Assembly (NCBI GenBank): GCA_030142905.1
Contig: JASJOG010000061.1
Span: 868,001-932,000 of the forward strand
Direction of reading: 5' to 3'
Length of the DNA: 64,000 bases
Source: Heliopora coerulea
Taxonomy: Eukaryota; Cnidaria; Anthozoa; Scleralcyonacea; Helioporidae
The translations under genes were made by a program, and so were the position numbers. The notes beneath the pieces were generated by a model. That model had not been told where the DNA came from, made no database searches, and saw nothing but the letters and a program-made list of their open reading frames with translations. This document shows, piece after piece, positions 11,717 through 21,447 of this stretch. Positions within the stretch are counted from its first letter, which is position 1. Each line of letters starts with the position of its first letter.

Positions 11717-12646
11717 ATGGCGATACTTCGCACAATCTGCTGGGCATTGTTATTCATATTAAAGTGACTTACTTCCACAGCAAAGACAAATTGACATGGA
11801 CATTCCCCATTGAATCAGACATTCAAACCACAGCTGTTGACCAGATTCTCATGTGGAATGTCATGATAAAGTACCACCAGTGTACAAGAATCATGCGCGG
11901 TATAAGCTCAAATTTATTGGATGAATTGAATGACATTGTCGCCAGCAAGTTCTGAGAACTATTGTTCAAGACTAAACCATTTAATTTGTGCATTACTCAA
12001 GATTTTATTAAAGTCTGTTCATTCAGATGCTTATTTTTATTCTCTTCTTTTACAGTTGATTCTGGTGTTATTGCGTTGATAGAAAATGAATGAGAACAAG
12101 CCATGCATACGGGGTTCCCCGAACAAAATGAGTATTTTTGGCAAAAAAGACCTATATTTTTTAACTCAGCACCCTTGAAAACCCCTATAAACACATGGAT
12201 ATCAAATTTTAGGAAATTTCAAAATTGAGCCCCAAAAGGGGCTAATTTTTACCCTAAAAGAGCCCCAAAGGTAACGAACGCGAGTTTTCCTGGGGTCAAG
12301 CCATACAAATTTGGACACATACCAATGAGAACTATGATTTGACAAAGTTTTAGAAAAATCTAATGGATGGAAAAAAAGTTACAGGCGAAAAAAGTACATT
12401 TATGGGCCTTTTTGCCCCTTTTTGAGCCCTAAAAGCCCCATAAAACCTCAAACAGGTTTTTCTTTCATAAAAAGCTCAGTTCAATTTGTAGCCAGTATGG
12501 ATTTACACCTTTATGCAAAAAAATCAGAAAAATCCAATGGACGATTAAAGAGAAAGAGTGGAATGGACGGACGGACGGAAGGACGGACTGAAATTTTTTG
12601 AGGGCGCTATTTTGAGGGGACGCCTTGATGCCCGTGGAGGGCATCA

Positions 12647-13139
12647 AAAGGGTAGCATGTAAATTTTTTGAATGTTTTTGTCAATTTTAGGTCATTTGGC
12701 CACTATATAGAGTTCCTCAAAGTAAATTACTGGATTTTCATTTTTAACATCCACCCCTAGCATTAGCCGGAAATTTGCAGTTCAATACATCCTGGGCTTC
12801 TATCTGCTACAAATGAATCAGGACTTAGGCAAAACACATCACAGAAAATCGGCTAATAATAAGAGTTACTTAAAAAACAAAGAGAGAAACAAATACACAA
12901 GAATCGCTTACAGACTCGATAGACATTTATTGAATTTTAAAGCAAGTATACAGACGGATGCATTTCGCAAAATAAAGCATTTGCAAAACAAAAACAAATT
13001 CCAAACACTTATTTATTACTTAAAATAAGATTAAGAACCTTAATTTGGTTGTCAAGTCATCTCAACCTCCCTGAAATTGGGGAAAAATGGCGGTTAACCG
13101 CTACAACTCCTATTTACGCCATATTGTTTGGGACCTGGT
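12647..13139. other. No recognisable gene
   Basis: This AT-rich interval holds a 71-codon Lys/Asn-rich frame (12813-13028 +) without recognisable motifs. I regard it as non-coding. Confidence 0.35.
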
Positions 13140-13230
13140 TGGGTCCTTCCAATATGGCCGCCGCTGCTTGACTTCCGGCTTCACTTTTTGAGCCCAGTTG
13201 CTCTATCCAGTCTTATTTAGAGATCAGTAG
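13140..13230 (-). promoter_or_regulatory. Promoter-like block upstream of WASHC5, inverted copy of 6521-6627
   Basis: About 100-195 bp before the WASHC5 ATG lie CCAATATGGCCGCC (YY1-like) and ACTTCCGG (ETS-like), typical of TATA-less housekeeping promoters. The same block occurs inverted at 6521-6627. The promoter role is inferred from position and motifs. Confidence 0.45.
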
Positions 13231-13334
13231 CCGTGAGTTGCAGCATCCGCAGTTAAACGATCATTCAACGATACAGTCCGACAGCTGTGTACGAACATAC
13301 CTCACGTGATGTAATTTTAGTCATCATTTTCAAA

Positions 13335-13571
13335 ATGGTAGACATCTTGCAGAAAATAATCTTTTGTGGTCAAACGTTGTTAAAGTTAAAGTTAAAGTTA
13401 GTGAGCCGAGGAAATGCAATCATCGCTGAACCTTTGCATTTGTCGGATTTTATTACACCTGAATTCCGTCTTTATAATAAAAGAGTTCAGTTGAAATATG
13501 GCAACGTTTTGACCGACTTCTCGTACTTCAATGGACTTGAATTCTACGAAGCGAAAATAAACGGTAAACCG
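13335..13571 (+). pseudogene. WASHC5: WASHC5 exon 1 (open)
   Basis: This exon has 79 codons, ending in phase 0 at the donor CCG/GTAAGT. Matching landmarks are CGQ near residue 12, SRGNAIIAE, LSDFI and KYGNVLTDFSYF. A hexamer run (AAAGTT three times) adds Lys-Leu pairs, giving LLKLKLKLV where the family has a shorter stretch. The ATG has a purine at -3. This is the only exon of the fragment without a disabling change. Confidence 0.8.
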
Positions 13572-15499
13572 GTAAGTTCGACGAGTTAAACTAGCCTGAT
13601 AATGTACTGGGATCAAACTGTGACTAGAACGTACTGGAAAGTTGTTTTGTCGAAAGTATTAGGGCTCTTCGGCCTTTTTATTAGGTTTTGTAAAACGGCC
13701 ATCACTGACGTCTTGCATTTCACTTCTTGAAATTCTACAACTTTCCTCACACCGTTGCATTTGCCTTCCAAGACGAGGCTGCAAAGTTTCGAAAAAATTC
13801 GGCCTGTTTCTTCCTAACGCTATGAGATAAAAGTAAATGGGCGTTCTGATAGCATGGTTAGTTCTCTTGTACCTTTATCAAGCTTTTCAAATTTCAATTC
13901 AAATTTTATTAGTTGACTATTGCTTCCTAATTTTGCTCAGTTAGGGATAACTTTATACAAGGAAATCAAAGTTTGATTCAAAAATGATGGGTGTGAAGAT
14001 CCCACTAGGACACAGGAAGTTTGGGATGATCATTGTTTGCGATAAGAGTGAGAAACCTACAGTATCCTGACAAAAAGCATCTTGAAATGTCAATATTCAA
14101 GTTAAAGAACACAAACAAATTGGTCATGGTAATATTTTGACTTTATTTTAAAGCTGTTGTCTAATGTCAGGCACTTCTTTAGAGTGTGTTTTTCTATTTA
14201 ATTTCTTGAAATTGCTGCCTGTGAATAGTACAGGTATTTGAGGTACAGTAAGTTGCTTGTCAATATATTCTGGTGCAGTCTTTCCAACTAGTATGAAACA
14301 ATTGAAACTGAGATGCAATGCACTGATTCTGTCCAGTTTACAGTGAGAAGAATCAAGGTGCTTAAATGCCAAGGTGTACCAGGTGATCAGAAAAATACTG
14401 TAGCTTTGGCAGCAATGGATGGAAATTATTTTATGACATTTTTATTATTGTTTTGCAAGATAGTCTTTATTTTGGAGAGGAATTACTAAAATCTGGGAAA
14501 CATTAGAATTAGTTAGACATTAGCTAAAGGACATCTCTACATTTACATTGAGGAATAGGAGAACTCAGAGATTTCAAAATGTGAACATACTGTATATGTA
14601 CAGTACTGGTGTCTTCAAGTCATTGTGACTAACCCTAGATTTAATGAAGCAAAGCACCCTGACACATGGTGGTCAGTTGGATAGACACTAATCAGCATTT
14701 CCCCCCTGGGTTTAAAAAGCATTCCGTACCTGAGGTAGACAAAAGGGAATTTTGGCCAAGTCAAAGGCACTTTCTTTCAGTCAAAAACACTTGAATGGTT
14801 CCATGCACTACCCTATACATACAAAAACAAAGTTGAGAATCATTGAGAAGCTGTCATCAGGACATAGCACCATGCTAGGAGTTTACTGTGATTAATTTGT
14901 GGCATAGAGGTGCACAAGGCACCAATGAATTTAAATGGAATACAGTAATGAAATCATCACTGAAGAATGGAATGTGACAATCTTTGTGCAATTTGTAGTT
15001 CTCAGAATATTGTACAGTATGTGAAAGCAGTATCTCAATTTATCAGACGAACAGTTCTTTGAGTAATTCAAATTAATTCCAAACATTTGTCTACCTGGGC
15101 AAAACTTCAACATTGGTTTATTTCTAACCTCTACTGCAGTTTTGACCAAAGTCACTGTGGCAATATAAATCCTTACAGTAATTCCTAACATGAATCTTAC
15201 TTAACCTTTGCCCTAACCTTAATTCTTATTGTAACCCTAATTGAAAAATACTGTACAGTAAATGATTTATAAGTTGCTGTTGTCAGTTCTTATAATCTTT
15301 TCCAGTATTTTCATGCGTTACATGTTTCCTCATTATTTTGTGCTAAAACTTTCTCTGAGCCCATGGTGTAGGTCATTGACCCATGTTAGTCTACTAAACT
15401 GCAGTTTCACTTACTGTTGTGATATCAATTTGACTCCTTTGTACATTATCTAAGGTCTGATTTCCTTTTATTTGATTTTTCCCCATCTTATTACTTCAG
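13572..15499 (+). other. WASHC5 intron 1 region
   Basis: AT-rich, with repeated tracts of TACAGTA and no recognisable coding or mobile content. The 3' border is a pyrimidine-rich acceptor, ttattacttcag. Confidence 0.45.
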
Positions 15500-15762
15500 C
15501 AGCTTCAAGTCGTTGATTCAGCATTCAGGGAAAACCATATTGAGAAGATTCTTCCTTCCATTTGAAAGTGTTTACAAATACATCACTGACCTGAACAGGT
15601 ACAGTAAGTATGGAAATTTTCAAACTTCAGTTGTCTGGCTGGATACCATGTCAGTTTCCTTTTCATTTCCTTAACTAGTGGCAACAATTTTGCAATATTA
15701 TTTGTAGAAATCTTCAGATTCAGTTCAAGTCAAAGCCATTGAACTTTTCTTTGATAAAGATA
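15440..15762 (+). repeat. Tandem segmental duplication, unit 1 (WASHC5 exon 2 and flanks)
   Basis: This aligns with 16744-17108 through the intron acceptor, exon 2, the shared donor ACAG/GTACAGTAAGTAT, and a downstream block with TGGCTGGATACCA and CAATTTTGCAATAT. Divergence is substantial, so the duplication is old. Confidence 0.7.
15500..15598 (+). pseudogene. WASHC5: WASHC5 exon 2 with frameshift
   Basis: It starts after ttcag with a QLQVVDSAFRENHIE frame, then must shift to read RFFLPFESVYKYITDLNR. Both halves match strumpellin residues just after exon 1, so a 1- or 2-base indel lies near 15545. The donor is AACAG/GTACAG. Confidence 0.7.
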
Positions 15763-16549
15763 CAGTAGAACCTGAGTTTTATGACACTACTTTTTACAAC
15801 CGTACATGGTTGTAACCATACAACCAGTTTTTCTGGCATGGACAATTTTTAGTTAAAATATATCTGTCACGAGCGACCACCTGTCTAACACGACCAATGA
15901 CCACTTTTTAGCTGTCAAAATAAGAAATTTTACCTGTCACGAGTGACCACTGCAAATTAAAATTGCTGACCTCTCTGCTCATGTGCCGAACCTGATTGAT
16001 GAATTAATTTTGGCAGAAGATCAATGTCCTCTTCTGCCAAACCTAATAGGTACAGTAGATTTAATTTGATTCATCATAATTTAGTTTCATGATTTAAGTT
16101 TGCTGTTTAAATCAATACCACTCCACAATCACTCAAACTGTCTTGGCAAAGAGAATGCAGGAAACAAGAAAAACTATGCACTTACCATTTCAATCAATAT
16201 TTGATCACTTCCATGCTGTTATACTTATACTGTTGTGAATTTCTTTCTGAACAAGTTAGGAAATTGAAGCAGTTCTTGCTGACCAATTTCTTTTCGCTTA
16301 ATAGGTAGATGAACTTAAGCAATTCTTGTGTGATTTTTAGTTGAATGAAGCAATTGTCACTGAAATTTGGGTTTGCTTGTTCAGTCATAATAATGCACAT
16401 TTTGTTTAAATTTATCCATTTTCCCAGAAGTTGCACATGCAAATATGGTGGCCACTACATCACATCACTACCTGTCTTAAGCAACCACCTGACATTTACG
16501 ACCAATTTTGCCTGGCAAAAGGGGTGGTCCTAAAACTCATGTTCTACTG
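15763..16549. mobile_element. pogo/Tigger-like MITE, 787 bp, TA target
   Basis: The inverted ends are CAGTAGAACCTGAGTTTTA on the left, and the complement of CAGTAGAACATGAGTTTTA on the right, flanked by TA on each side (15761-15762, 16550-16551). The interior contains repeated CCTGTCACGAGTGACCAC-type blocks and no transposase frame. The tandem duplicate unit at 16744-17108 carries the unfilled site (GATAAAGATAAAAATATTTA where this unit has GATAAAGA-TA-element-TA-ACAATATTTA), which supports insertion after the duplication. Confidence 0.8.
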
Positions 16550-16743
16550 TAACAATATTTATCTTATACTCAATTCATCACCCACTGTATTTTGCAGTCC
16601 ATGTGAAGTAGCATCATTTTTGTAGAAGTATTCTAGCTACAGTATTTGGTACTAAGGAAGATTTACTGCAGATTGCTGGATGACCAGTACTTAACATAAA
16701 TGTGTGCTCATATGTACTGATGTGGTATGGTATGACTCCTTTT

Positions 16744-17108
16744 TGTGTGTTATCCAGAGTCTAATTTTTTTATTAATTTGTTTTTTCTCATCTTATAAAT
16801 TCAGAAGCTTCAGGAGCTTGGTTCTGTATGCAGGGAAAACCATACTGACATATTGACATGATTTTTCCTTGCATTTGAAAGTGTTTAGAAATGCATCACC
16901 ATCCTGAACAGGTACAGTAAGTATATGTATGCAAGTTTTTGAGCTTTAATCGAGCAGTATTAGTGTGTTGGACAGCAATATTAGTTATCTGGCTGGATAC
17001 CAAATACTGTAGTTCCCTCCATATTTTTTGAACCAGCAATGACAATTTTGCAATATTTGTAAAAATATTCAGACTTAGTTCAGGTCAGAGCCATTGACCC
17101 TTTTGTGA
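16744..17108 (+). repeat. Tandem segmental duplication, unit 2 (empty MITE site)
   Basis: This is the second unit of the WASHC5 exon-2 duplication. It lacks the MITE found in unit 1 and so preserves the pre-insertion sequence around 17100. Confidence 0.7.
16805..16911 (+). pseudogene. WASHC5: WASHC5 exon 2 duplicate, decayed
   Basis: It reads KLQELGSVCRENH, then a stop (TGA) and a shift to FFLAFESV, another stop (TAG), then ITILNR before the donor AACAG/GTACAG. It is more decayed than unit 1. Confidence 0.65.
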
Positions 17109-17859
17109 TAAAGATAAAAATATTTATTTTACAGAGGCAATTTTGAAACTTCACCCATAAAACTGAAGCCTGGATGAAACCTTGACAGAGCTGAGACTGA
17201 GCTTGACTTTGTTGCATACCTGTAAAGTAATCTCTGGGAATGTCACCACATCTACATGTTACTTTAATAACAAAGTAACCTGGTCATGTTTACCTGCTAA
17301 GTTGCTTGGTCCTTCTTGATGCCATAGACAATGTTTGAAATGTGTACAAACGCCCTCATAGACTCACAAATGCTGTATAGTAGTATCCATGTATCAAAAA
17401 CCAAATCCCTTAACAATTTGGACATCCAGTGTCTGTCTCTAGACCAAAGCCTAAAACCTTTTGTAGACTTAAGACAAAGGTTATTGTGGTTGCAGTTAAG
17501 ATTAAGGTTAGTGAATAGATTAGAGTTCACATTGGAGTTTTGATTCTGGTTCAGGTAAGTTTCATATTCCAGTGTTTCACCTTGGCAGCTTCAGAGTAGT
17601 GGCCTGCTGTCCATGACCTTAAGAAAGCTTGTGTACCACTGTGCCATAAATTAATGACAGTAACTTATGGCAGACCACTGTGCCTGACCAACAACTTGTG
17701 AACCATTTATAACAGTAGTTATGCAAGTAGCTGGTGAATTAAGGGCTATTGAGCCGAGGAAAGAGCTCTTGACTTGACAAAAAAGGCCTTCTGTCTTCCT
17801 TATGTGGGGTGCCCTTTTTTAATCTTTAGATAAATCCTGGTTTTTAGTGGAAGTCATAG
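17109..17859. other. Intron-like sequence
   Basis: No gene or mobile element is recognised. Opposed open frames near 17297-17543 are shadows of each other. Confidence 0.35.
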
Positions 17860-18064
17860 GACAAAAGGTTAAAAGGTTCGTAGACTGCTGAATTTATGAT
17901 AAAGATTTCTAACATTTCAAGCTGTGGCCCTTTGTCAGAGAGCGAAATGATTCGTTTTTCAAAACATTAGAAGTCTTTATCAAAAATTCAGCGGTCTACC
18001 AACATTTTAACTTTTTGTGCTGTTTTATACTGCCTACACAGCATCCCATTTTCATATCATTGCC
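17860..18064 (-). mobile_element. 205-bp palindromic hammerhead-like (retrozyme-like) insertion, second copy
   Basis: It is flanked by the 12-bp direct repeat TGGAAGTCATAG (17848-17859 and 18065-18076). On the minus strand it begins with GGATGCTGTGTAGGCAGTAT, matching the block at about 5008-5023. It then has two inverted arms of about 50 bp (about 17962-18012 and 17867-17918). The centre holds a small hairpin CGAA-TCAT-TTCG, then CTGACAA, AGGGCC..AGCTT, then GAAATGTTAG. This fits a type III hammerhead layout (long stem III arms, closed stem I, CUGANGA, stem II, GAAA) with one substitution in the core (CUGACAA). No protein is coded. Confidence 0.65.
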
Positions 18065-18255
18065 TGGAAGTCATAGAACCCTAGACAAGTCATTCATCAC
18101 CAGAGACATTGTAACACTGGTTATACTACAAAAGTTAAACTGAGTATGACTTTTCTAGTGTCTTGTGACCTTGATTGTGGCAACCATGCATATTGTAGAA
18201 CTGTTAGGTCTTCGCCATACAGGTAATGGTGAACCAACTTATGTTTTTCTTGCAG

Positions 18256-18339
18256 GTTCTTGGAAGAACTAGATGAAGGTATTTTATCCAGCTAACATTA
18301 GAAACACTGTTGGTTAATGCAGATGGCAAACAGTTGATG
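18256..18339 (+). pseudogene. WASHC5: WASHC5 exon 3 with frameshift
   Basis: After the acceptor tttcttgcag the frame reads FLEELDEG, then shifts to FIQLTLETLLVNADGKQLM. Both pieces match consecutive strumpellin sequence. A possible donor ATG/GTACAG follows. No later exon is seen. Confidence 0.65.
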
Positions 18340-18427
18340 GTACAGGACATTCTTTGTATTATTTCTTGTTGTAACAATCATTGTTACATCATGATAGTCA
18401 TCTTTACTTTTACTGTTGTAATTATCA

Positions 18428-18660
18428 GTATCAATGTCATCATCATCATCATCATCATTAACATGATTGTCATTATTGACATCACCATTACCTTAATTAC
18501 CACAATCTTCATCAAACATTATCTGTCATTGTCATCATTCTTTTTGTTGTCATGATCACTGCCATCATGGACATTGTAACAGTCATCATCATTATTGTTA
18601 TAATCATCAGTATCATTTTCATCATCATCATTTTCATCATTATCATCATTTTCATTGACA
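18428..18660 (+). repeat. ATC/ATT-rich microsatellite
   Basis: Runs of ATC, ATT and GTC trinucleotides. They produce a spurious Ile-rich open frame and no real gene. Confidence 0.75.
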
Positions 18661-20047
18661 GTGCCGTTGCCATTTTCACTCACTTGTCATTGTTTTGTAA
18701 GAAATTCAAAATGATTTTTGGTGTAAAACGAAGTCAGAGGGCTCATTAGAGAGCGGAGCCTTAATAGAGATGGATGGCTCTATAGAGCGTTTACGGTATT
18801 TTGTTTAAACTACGCCCGCCTGCGTAAAGACTCCTTACGTCAAATTCGAACTGGTTAATTTGAAGTTATTGGTAATGTATAGTTCAGTAATTTCAGTACG
18901 TGGATTTGTCCGAAGATGATTCAGTTTCGTTTATGCCTCATCAACTCTGTATAAATCAACCGCCTTGTAATTTTTATCACTAAAACTTGATAATGATGTT
19001 AAGATGACATCGAAACACCATTCAATAAACTTTAGACTTCTATTGCTTACATTTGAGATAAAATGTAATTTATAATAATAAATTCTATGGAAATAGAACA
19101 AGAAGGTCGGGAGAAATCGAAAGCTGTTGTGTACGCCCGAGACCGAAGCTTGAGGGTTTAAACGGCAGTTTGAGAACTCTCGCAACCTCTCTAAGTGTTT
19201 GCATCAGGCTACATAAACAAAACAGTTTCTGTTTCTCTTATAAAATAAGCAAAGAACTAAGTAATAATAATTATGAATAACGAACTTTATTTTCAATATG
19301 AAATCGTAAGTTCTTCTTACAAGTTCGTTGGCAAATCAGAGCTTTCCATTGGCACCAAAAACAAACTTTGGCGTTAAGTGGCGTCTCTGATGTAATAACC
19401 TTGTTCGCTTAGCCGGATATAAACACGGTAACTGAATAATCACTGCATGCGTAATAGAAATTTTAATAATATAAATATATTACACTGACGCTTATTAATA
19501 TACCGACTTTCAATTAAATGAATGTGTTTCTTCGTGGAAGGTTTTCAGTTAGTTCTCATGTTTCCATATTAAAATATATTTCAACTTTTCAATGAATAAA
19601 ACTACCCCCATCGGAGGAGACGGCTTATTTTTTTTCTGCCCTTCTGAACTGGGAGGGTGTTAGAAGACTAGGGGCTAAATAAAGGAAGTGTTGGTAGTTA
19701 ATATAATTTACAATTTTTTTAATTTTTTTTTTATTCTTCAATTTGTTTCATGCATTTCTTTTTGCCATAACAAGGTTGAGACGTTAATTGATCAGAAGTT
19801 TGGTGGAGAAGTTCGACAGCGGATGTTGGTCTCATATTACAGATACTGGTAAAGTATATTAACAAGAATTGATTTTTAAGTATTACTTAACTGTACTATA
19901 AATTTTGCCGCGTTCGTCCCTAGTTGTGGCCATATCCCAAATCCCAACCATGAAACTTATTCTAACCATAGCTATAACTGAAACTCTAATCCTGAAAGGT
20001 TAGCGGCTTGTCTGCATCCGCTGAACTGTATTCTTATAAGTTTAAAT
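18661..20047. other. No recognisable gene
   Basis: Mixed AT-rich sequence with a polyT/A-rich patch near 19710-19735. No coding or mobile signature is seen. Confidence 0.35.
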
Positions 20048-20370
20048 AATGGTAATTGTAATGATAATGGTAATGATGATGATAATGGTAATGGTCATTG
20101 TAATACTGGTAATGGTAACGGTAATGGTAGTGATAATGGTTATGGTAATAATAATTGTAATGGTAATGGTCATGATGTTGGTAATGATAATGGTAATGGT
20201 AATAATAACGGTAATGATAATGGTTATGGTTATGGTAATGGTAATAATAATGATAATGGTAATGGTAATGATAATGGTGATGGTAATGTTAATGATACTG
20301 GTAACATTAATAATGATAATGGTTGTGGTAATGGTAGTGATAGTGATAGTGATAATGATAATGATCTTGG
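20048..20370 (+). repeat. GGTAAT/GATAAT hexanucleotide microsatellite
   Basis: An imperfect array of GGTAAT, GATAAT and related trimers. It opens long but meaningless frames on both strands (Met/Val-rich on plus, Ile/Thr-rich on minus). Confidence 0.85.
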
Positions 20371-21089
20371 CAAATTGTGAACAATAAATTATAAATAATA
20401 AAAGATAGTGATAAATGTTAAAGAATAAATAGCATGTCAATTTCAAGAAGTTACATCACAAATTAAAGAAAATTGCTTACATACTTTGGCAACCACGGTT
20501 TTGAATTTTCTACCAAAAATATTGTTTCTGTCAGAACTAACTTGCGACGGCTTGTAGCGGCAAGACGAAGCCGCATGGGAAAGAATGCTTGCCTCAAAAT
20601 GTGTACATGCTCAAACTTACTCCAAGTGATAGCAAGCTCAGACTGGTAAAAAGTGGATGCTAGTTAATGGTGAAAGAAGACGCGAGGCGAACCTTGTATT
20701 TAAGCAGCAATACCTTATTTTATTTTATAGAGCGACCAGGGCCGATATCGAGTCAAACATTGACGATGTGTGCAAGCTTCTTCGAAGTACAGGAATTTCT
20801 GAAGGAAAAAGACCTCCGAAATATCCATAAAATTATCTTGTGTCAGTGTGTCTCGAATGATGTCAAAAACATTTGCTAATCTTGTGGGATTACGAACATT
20901 TGGACAATTGTAAACGTAACTTGTTTTGCTTTGCGTAGTCATTCAAGTAAATTAAGCTTCAATTTCTGAATTCACGTCTCCGGATTTTACATCTGAACAT
21001 TATGTTCAGGTGTGTCCTGGTTTATCACTTGAGATAGCTATTTACTACTGATCGACCTAACGTGAGGTCTGTACTAGTGAAATATGGTA
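20371..21089. other. No recognisable gene
   Basis: Two short opposed frames (20667-20942) overlap each other. I find no domain or repeat. Confidence 0.35.
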
Positions 21090-21420
21090 GTTCAATACTT
21101 TGCACACTTCAACACCTGTCGAAAATCGCAATTTATTATCTTTCTACCGTGAATCCCACGATGTTATCACTAGATCTTCATTAACTGATTTGAAGCTTCC
21201 ATCCATTAAATCTGGGTTGTCTAAATCTAAATTATCTTACAGTGGTGCAAAGCTTTTTAGTTCACTGCCCACTGAGTTGAAAATAATCGATAGTTTACTA
21301 TTTCATCCTCTAAAGCTAATATTAAACACTTTTTCCTTAAGATGAATTATGGAGTAAATCATGTCGAACAATTTGCTTGTTTATCTTGTAAATACTTAGT
21401 TTTTTGTAATTGTTTTAATT
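21090..21420 (+). mobile_element. 3' fragment of a non-LTR retrotransposon
   Basis: The frame 21100-21345 holds the pattern LPSIKSGLSKSKLSYSGAKL followed by FSSLPTELK. This is the conserved end of CR1/L2-type polymerases (a surface near ...YSGAK.WNSLP...). The rest of the element is absent. A hAT-type element begins 28 bp after this piece. Confidence 0.5.
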
Positions 21421-21447
21421 AATCACGCTCATATTTATAATTACTTG

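Larger units (their letters stand above)
9751..11763 (-). mobile_element. Penelope-like retroelement (EN+), 5' end inverted
   Basis: The insertion is bounded by the 12-bp direct repeat GTGACTTACTTC (9739-9750 and 11764-11775). The main body reads on the minus strand and encodes the RT/GIY-YIG protein at 10052-11716. Its 3' end at about 9840-9940 has the CTGAAGA-hairpin-GAAA tail. The left edge, 9751-9839, is a piece of the element's 5' coding region in the opposite orientation. The same segment lies at 11714-11763 in element orientation, so the ends form an inverted repeat of about 50 bp. At the right end a 22-bp segment (ATTGTGCGAAGTATCGCCATAT) is present twice in tandem. Such end rearrangement and long target duplications fit Penelope-like elements. 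Confidence 0.85.
8683..11955 (+). pseudogene. Unknown protein gene, frameshifted and split by a Penelope-like insertion
   Basis: An open frame runs from 8683 to 9750, is interrupted by the element at 9751-11763, and resumes at 11764 to a stop at 11955. Across the insertion the frame VTYF resumes as VTYFHSKDKLTW, because the 12-bp target duplication encodes the junction. The N-terminal part is not complete: a plausible upstream frame with LGLHITRPLHTLLQDPETNY (about 8550-8620) continues into this one only by a shift near 8630. The C-terminal part, GEHVAAVWLDADGKYDWYLG, resembles a small SH3/Tudor-like fold with aromatic residues. The middle is Lys-rich and helical. The 3' part of the 8683-9849 frame, from 9751, is not host sequence but inverted Penelope sequence. 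The function is unknown. A transposon-encoded origin is possible given the surrounding inverted ends. Confidence 0.55.
8341..12646 (+). mobile_element. Putative DNA transposon with 17-bp inverted ends
   Basis: TGATGCCCTCCACGGGC (8341-8357) reappears as its exact reverse complement at 12630-12646. Between them lie the unknown open frame (8683 onward and its continuation to 11955) and the later Penelope-like insertion. Without that insertion the unit would be about 2.3 kb. I see no convincing target duplication at the ends, and the right motif is itself near-palindromic, so it could instead be a shared repeat. A superfamily cannot be assigned. Confidence 0.35.
13335..18339 (+). pseudogene. WASHC5: WASHC5 (strumpellin) 5' gene fragment, frameshifted
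   Basis: Strumpellin is the large scaffold subunit of the endosomal WASH complex, which drives Arp2/3 actin assembly on endosomes. Four blocks match the start of that protein in order: exon 1 (13335-13571), exon 2 (15500-15598), a second copy of exon 2 (16805-16911) and exon 3 (18256-18339). Each has a GT/AG-type border and correct spacing by homology, but exon 2 has a frameshift, its duplicate has stops and a frameshift, and exon 3 has a frameshift. Nothing after exon 3 is recognised, although the full protein is over 1,100 residues. I read it as a partial duplicate that has decayed. The intact gene should be elsewhere in the genome. Confidence 0.7.

Noticed and set aside
20042..20446. Long opposed frames over the GGTAAT/GATAAT array
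   Set aside because: Product of a repeat with no stop codons in phase. No biological signature.
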